This document shows, piece after piece, positions 59,941 through 64,000 of a stretch of 64,000 nt of DNA; the stretch's first letter is position 1; every line of letters begins with the position of its first letter. Origin of the DNA: Myxococcales bacterium. GTDB lineage: Bacteria > Myxococcota > Myxococcia > Myxococcales > Anaeromyxobacteraceae. The notes below the pieces were generated by a model. The model searched no databases. It saw nothing but the letters and a program-made list of their open reading frames with translations, and was not told where the DNA came from. The position numbers were made by a program, and so were the translations under genes. The stretch lies in contig JAJZQX010000002.1 of assembly GCA_021806645.1 (NCBI GenBank), positions 248,001 to 312,000 on the forward strand. Reading direction: 5' to 3'.

Positions 59941-61233
59941 GTGAAGCCCGCCCGCCGCCAGGAATCCGCCCTCGATCGCTTCCTCCGCTACGCGCGGATC
60001 GACACCCAGTCGGCCGAGGACGCGCCGCGGGTGCCGAGCACCAGGAAGCAGCTCGACCTGGCCCGCCTGCTGCTGGCCGAGCTTAAGGGGCTGGGGGTGA
60101 AGCGGGCCAGGCTCGACGCCCACGGCTACGTGATGGCCACCATCCCGTCCAACCTGCCGCCCGGCCACCCGGCCTTCGGAAAGGTGGCCCGGGTCGGGCT
60201 CATCGCCCACCTCGACACCTCCCCCTCGGCCTCGGGCGCGGGGGTCAAGCCCCGGGTCTTCACCTACCGTGGAGGGGATATCCGGCTCTCGGGCAACCGC
60301 GAGGTGGTGATCCGGGCCCGGGAGAACCCGGAGCTGAAGAAGCAGGTCGGGAAGCGGATCGTGACCTCGGACGGGACCACGCTGCTCGGCGCCGACGACA
60401 AGGCGGGGGTCGCCGCCATCATGACCCTGGCGGCGCAGCTGGCCGGGCTGGAGGCGCCGCTCCACGGCGAGGTGCAGCTCGCCTTCACGCCAGACGAGGA
60501 GGTGGGGCGGGGCACGGCCCACTTCGACCTGGCGCGCTTCGCCGCCGACGTGGCCTACACCTTCGACGGCGGTACGCTGGGCGAGCTGAACAAGGAGACC
60601 TTCAGCGCCGACGGCGCCACCATCACCGTCCACGGCCGGAACATCCACCCGGGCGAGGCCAAGGGGGTGATGGTCAACGCGCTGCGGGCGCTGGCCGACG
60701 TCATCGTCCGGCTGCCGCGCGAACTCTCGCCGGAGCGGACCGAGGGGCACCAGGGGTTCATCCACCCGCACGCCGCCACGGGCGAGGAGGCGCTGGCCTC
60801 CGTGAAGCTGCTGCTGCGCGACTTCGACGTGGCCGGCCTGAAGCGCCAGAAGAGGCTGCTGGAAGGGATCCTCAGGGAGGTGCGCCCGCTCCACCCCGGG
60901 GCGCGCCTCGTGCTCGAGGTGAAGGCGAGCTACCGGAACATGCGCGACCGGCTGGCGCAGGTGCCCGAGGTGACCGGCGCGCTCGAGGAGGCGACGCGCC
61001 GGGCCGGGGTGAAGCCGCGCTGGGTCCCCATCCGCGGCGGCACCGACGGCTCGCGCCTCACCGCCATGGGGCTGCCGACGCCCAACGTCTTCGCCGGCGG
61101 CCAGAACTTCCACGGGCCGACCGAGTGGCTGGCGGTGGAGGGGCTGGAGAAGGCGGTGCTGACCGGGCGCCACCTGGTCGAGGTCTGGGTGGAGCTGGGC
61201 GCGAAGCGGAAGTCAGGGCCCTTCTGGCTGTAA
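59941..61233 (+). CDS. pepT: Peptidase T (tripeptide aminopeptidase)
   Basis: PepT cuts the N-terminal residue from tripeptides. It is an M20B enzyme: metal and catalytic residues are in VGLIAHLDTSPSASG (His, Asp), LLGADDKAGVAAIM (Asp), LAFTPDEEVGRG (Glu-Glu), YTFDGGTLGEL (Asp) and GQNFHGPTEW (His). The dimerisation domain block TITVHGRNIHPGEAKGVMVNAL is present. Length is 430 residues. GTG 59941 lies 29 bases after the transporter stop, so peptides taken in by the two OPT proteins would be cut by this enzyme. Confidence 0.93.
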   Translation: MKPARRQESALDRFLRYARIDTQSAEDAPRVPSTRKQLDLARLLLAELKGLGVKRARLDAHGYVMATIPSNLPPGHPAFGKVARVGLIAHLDTSPSASGAGVKPRVFTYRGGDIRLSGNREVVIRARENPELKKQVGKRIVTSDGTTLLGADDKAGVAAIMTLAAQLAGLEAPLHGEVQLAFTPDEEVGRGTAHFDLARFAADVAYTFDGGTLGELNKETFSADGATITVHGRNIHPGEAKGVMVNALRALADVIVRLPRELSPERTEGHQGFIHPHAATGEEALASVKLLLRDFDVAGLKRQKRLLEGILREVRPLHPGARLVLEVKASYRNMRDRLAQVPEVTGALEEATRRAGVKPRWVPIRGGTDGSRLTAMGLPTPNVFAGGQNFHGPTEWLAVEGLEKAVLTGRHLVEVWVELGAKRKSGPFWL

Positions 61234-61279
61234 TCGGCATTGATCGCCCTGTACCGGTCCCAGTCGGGGTTGCGGCGAT

Positions 61280-61569
61280 GGTCTTTCGCGGCTTCTTCAC
61301 CTGACCACGCGCCTTGGCCTGCCTCTCTGGCAAGAGCCGGAGCGCCGCCTGGAGCACCTGCTCGGTCGTGGCGTTCGGGATGGCGTGCGAGAGGCCGTCC
61401 CTGGCCTTCTCCAGCTCCCGAGGGAACTCCCGGCTGACCGAGACCTGAAGCCGGCGCAGGTCCGCGGTGAGCGGCTCGACGTCGTCGCGGGTGGGAGGAG
61501 CCGAGGTCCGAGCGGGTTGGGCTGGCACAAGTCCAAACGTTTGGACTGGCTCACCGGCCGGGCTCGCCG

Positions 61570-61573
<4 letters not shown>
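61280..61573 (-). pseudogene. Relic of an HNH endonuclease gene, copy 2
   Basis: The minus strand reads [40 protein letters not shown] and LRLLPERQAKARGQVKKPRK, the same segment as at 18525-18827 (about 56 of 70 residues identical by eye). The HNH domain and the beginning of the protein are missing, and the frame then fades into pepT antisense. This is therefore a decayed remnant. An 18-bp perfect palindrome lies in its upstream part. Confidence 0.6.
61530..61547. repeat. 18-bp perfect palindrome
   Basis: AGTCCAAACGTTTGGACT equals its own reverse complement. It is AT-rich in the middle, unlike the surrounding DNA, and lies 22 bases beyond the stop of the ABC ATPase gene, inside the HNH-gene relic. 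It could be an operator, a binding site, or a short terminator stem. Confidence 0.6.
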
Positions 61574-62589
<1,016 letters not shown>

Positions 62590-62640
62590 GGTCCGGACAA
62601 GGTAGGGCCCGGCCACCGCGCGTGCAACCACGCGGCCGGG

Positions 62641-63120
62641 CTACCGCCGCTCGCCCTTCGGCCCCTGGCCCGCCATCGCCAGCCGCAGCTCCAGCTCGCC
62701 GCCGATCAGCGCCAGCGCGGCGGCGTCGAGGTGGGCCTCGGCATAGGGGAAGAGCTCGCGCTCCTCCCAGCGGACGTGGCGCTCCAGCAGGTCGGAGAAG
62801 GCCGCCAGGGCGGCGCGCTGCTCGCCCGGGGCCGAGACGCGGGCGTGCTCCACCAGCCCCCTCAGCTCGACGTGCTCGGCGGCCAGCCGCAGCCGGTCCG
62901 GCCCGGCGAGGTGGTCGCCCAGCAGCGCCTCCTCGGCCGCGGCGTGCGGCGCGAAGATCTGGCCCTCGAAGCGGCGGGCCAGCGCCACCAGCCCCGGCAG
63001 GTCGCGCGGGGCGCCGGCCGCCTCGGGGTGGCCCTCGAGCGCCTTCCTCATCTGCAGGGCGACCAGGAGCGCCTGGTGGTGCTCGGACGAAAGCGGCCTC
63101 AGCTCGCGGCTCCGCTTCAT
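62641..63120 (-). CDS. Hemerythrin-like (HHE) protein
   Basis: Hemerythrin domains bind two iron atoms in a four-helix bundle to sense or carry O2, NO or redox signals. The expected ligands appear in order: SSEHHQALLVALQM, FAPHAAAEEALLGDHL, EHVELRGLVEHARV and ERHVRWEERELFPYAE. Length is 159 residues. The single-domain form is probably cytoplasmic. It is divergent from fadI and upstream of the ABC ATPase gene on the same strand, from which it is separated by 51 bases. Confidence 0.88.
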   Translation of the reverse strand: MKRSRELRPLSSEHHQALLVALQMRKALEGHPEAAGAPRDLPGLVALARRFEGQIFAPHAAAEEALLGDHLAGPDRLRLAAEHVELRGLVEHARVSAPGEQRAALAAFSDLLERHVRWEERELFPYAEAHLDAAALALIGGELELRLAMAGQGPKGERR

Positions 63121-63178
63121 GCTTCAATGCTGGGCTCGGCCACCGGGGGGCGCAAGGGAAGAAACCGGCGCTCTTGGG

Positions 63179-63207
63179 TTGACGCCTCGCGGCGACACCG
63201 ATACACA
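63179..63207 (+). promoter_or_regulatory. Sigma-70-like promoter of fadI
   Basis: TTGACG (63179-63184), a spacer of 17 bases and TACACA (63202-63207) lie 42 bases before the fadI ATG. The -35 matches in five positions, the -10 in three. Confidence 0.45.
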
Positions 63208-63248
63208 GGACACGCCTCCCGACCGATTCAAGAGTCAACGAGGGTCAC

Positions 63249-64000
63249 ATGGCCAATCCCGGTTCGCTCCGCCCCGGCCGTCGCGCGGCGGTCATCGCAG
63301 GGCTCCGCACCCCGTTCGTCAAGGCCGGGACCGACTTCAAGGATCTCTCGGCCGTCGATCTCGGCGCGCTGCTGGTCAACGAGCTGGTGGCCCGCTCCGG
63401 CCTGCCGGTCTCGACCTTCGACATGGTCACCTTCGGCCAGGTGGTCCCGTCCAAGCTGGTGTCGCTGATCGGCCGGGAGATGGTGCTCCGCTCCCAGCTG
63501 CCGCGCTCGGTCGAGGCCCACACCGTGGCCCGCGCCTGCGCCACCTCGCTGCAGGCCGCCACCAGCGCCGCCGACCAGATCGCGCTCGGCCACGCCGACT
63601 GCGCCGTCGCCGGCGGCGCCGAGTCGATCTCGGACGCCCCCATCTTCGCCTCGCGCCGGCTGGCCCAGAAGCTGGTGGAGCTCTCCAGGGCCCGCTCGCT
63701 CGCGCAGCGGCTCTCCATCCTCACCTCGCTCAAGCTCGAGGACCTGCGCCCCGAGCCGCCGGCCCTGGTCGAGCCGACCACCGGCCTCTCCATGGGGCAG
63801 AGCGCCGAGCAGATGGCGCAGAAGAACGGCATCCCCCGCCGCGCCCAGGACGAGCTCGCGGTCCAGTCGCACCAGCGCGCCGCCGCGGCCTGGGCCAGCG
63901 GCAAGTTCGACGCCGAGGTGATGCACGTGGCCGTGCCGCCGCGCTTCGACAAGGTGGCCGCCAGGGACAACATCGTCCGCGCCGACACCTCGCTCGAGGC
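63249..64000 (+). CDS. fadI: Acetyl-CoA acyltransferase, FadI-type thiolase (3' end outside window)
   Basis: Thiolases cleave 3-ketoacyl-CoA in fatty-acid beta-oxidation. The N-terminus RRAAVIAGLRTPFVKAGTDF and the active-site block VARACATSLQAATSAADQI with the nucleophilic Cys are typical, and GGAESISDAPIF is the CoA-pocket block. GLSMGQSAEQMAQKNGIPR also belongs to the family. The LEDLRPEPPALVEPTTGLSMG insertion is characteristic of FadI rather than FadA. About 250 residues are present and the reading frame is open at the window end; the C-terminal catalytic His and Cys are missing only because of the cut. A fadJ gene would be expected after it. Confidence 0.9.
   Translation, partial: MANPGSLRPGRRAAVIAGLRTPFVKAGTDFKDLSAVDLGALLVNELVARSGLPVSTFDMVTFGQVVPSKLVSLIGREMVLRSQLPRSVEAHTVARACATSLQAATSAADQIALGHADCAVAGGAESISDAPIFASRRLAQKLVELSRARSLAQRLSILTSLKLEDLRPEPPALVEPTTGLSMGQSAEQMAQKNGIPRRAQDELAVQSHQRAAAAWASGKFDAEVMHVAVPPRFDKVAARDNIVRADTSLE

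Overview
The window is about 70% G+C chromosomal DNA, almost fully coding, with many GTG and TTG starts. Several features point to a myxobacterium (Myxococcota) close to Anaeromyxobacter: an Oar-like TonB-dependent receptor with its own Ton motor, a eukaryote-type Ser/Thr kinase, long Ala/Pro- and Arg/Gly-rich tails on housekeeping proteins, and relics of an HNH-endonuclease family I know from Anaeromyxobacter. This placement is inference from gene content and composition. I see no rRNA, tRNA, CRISPR array, intact insertion sequence or prophage.

Layout. 1-3 kb: end of a DnaJ/TPR protein, YhbY, a metallopeptidase-like protein, an RluA-type pseudouridine synthase, and a cluster of palindromic repeats. 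3.1-10.8 kb: a tonB-exbB-exbD-exbD operon divergent from an Oar-like receptor and a surface lipoprotein, with a clear terminator at the end. 11-24 kb: translation and RNA genes. rpsB-tsf are on the minus strand; pcnB-pyrH-frr are on the plus strand 8 kb away. Between them lie a TMTC-like membrane glycosyltransferase, a Bcp peroxiredoxin, rsmB, mutM and rnhB. 24-28 kb: PPK2, NAD synthetase, a degenerate GGDEF protein and a LuxR-type regulator. 28-37 kb: a secreted metallopeptidase, transketolase, a Ycf46-like AAA ATPase, SixA and MalQ. 37-49.7 kb: GluQRS, YjbQ, CsgG-like proteins, a CoA transferase, YitT, HisC, an arginase-family enzyme, the kinase, QueF and small exported proteins. 49.8-52 kb: a lower-G+C island with a class II Fic protein divergent from a ribbon-helix-helix protein that has an operator-like palindrome inside its promoter. 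52-64 kb: gloA/ycaQ operon, two tandem OPT peptide transporters followed by peptidase T, an ABC ATPase without its permease, a hemerythrin protein and the start of fadI.

The best discovery is the peroxiredoxin at 15549-16004. Its reading frame is interrupted only once, by TGA exactly at the peroxidatic cysteine codon (codon 45), with the resolving cysteine kept at codon 50. This is the signature of a selenocysteine-containing Bcp. Other points worth a look are a 16-bp perfect hairpin that buries the mutM ribosome-binding site, a REP-like palindrome family that supplies stop codons to neighbouring genes, RGG-like tails on several clustered RNA-binding proteins, the Fic/RHH island, and a probable sigma-54 promoter in front of a small membrane protein gene.
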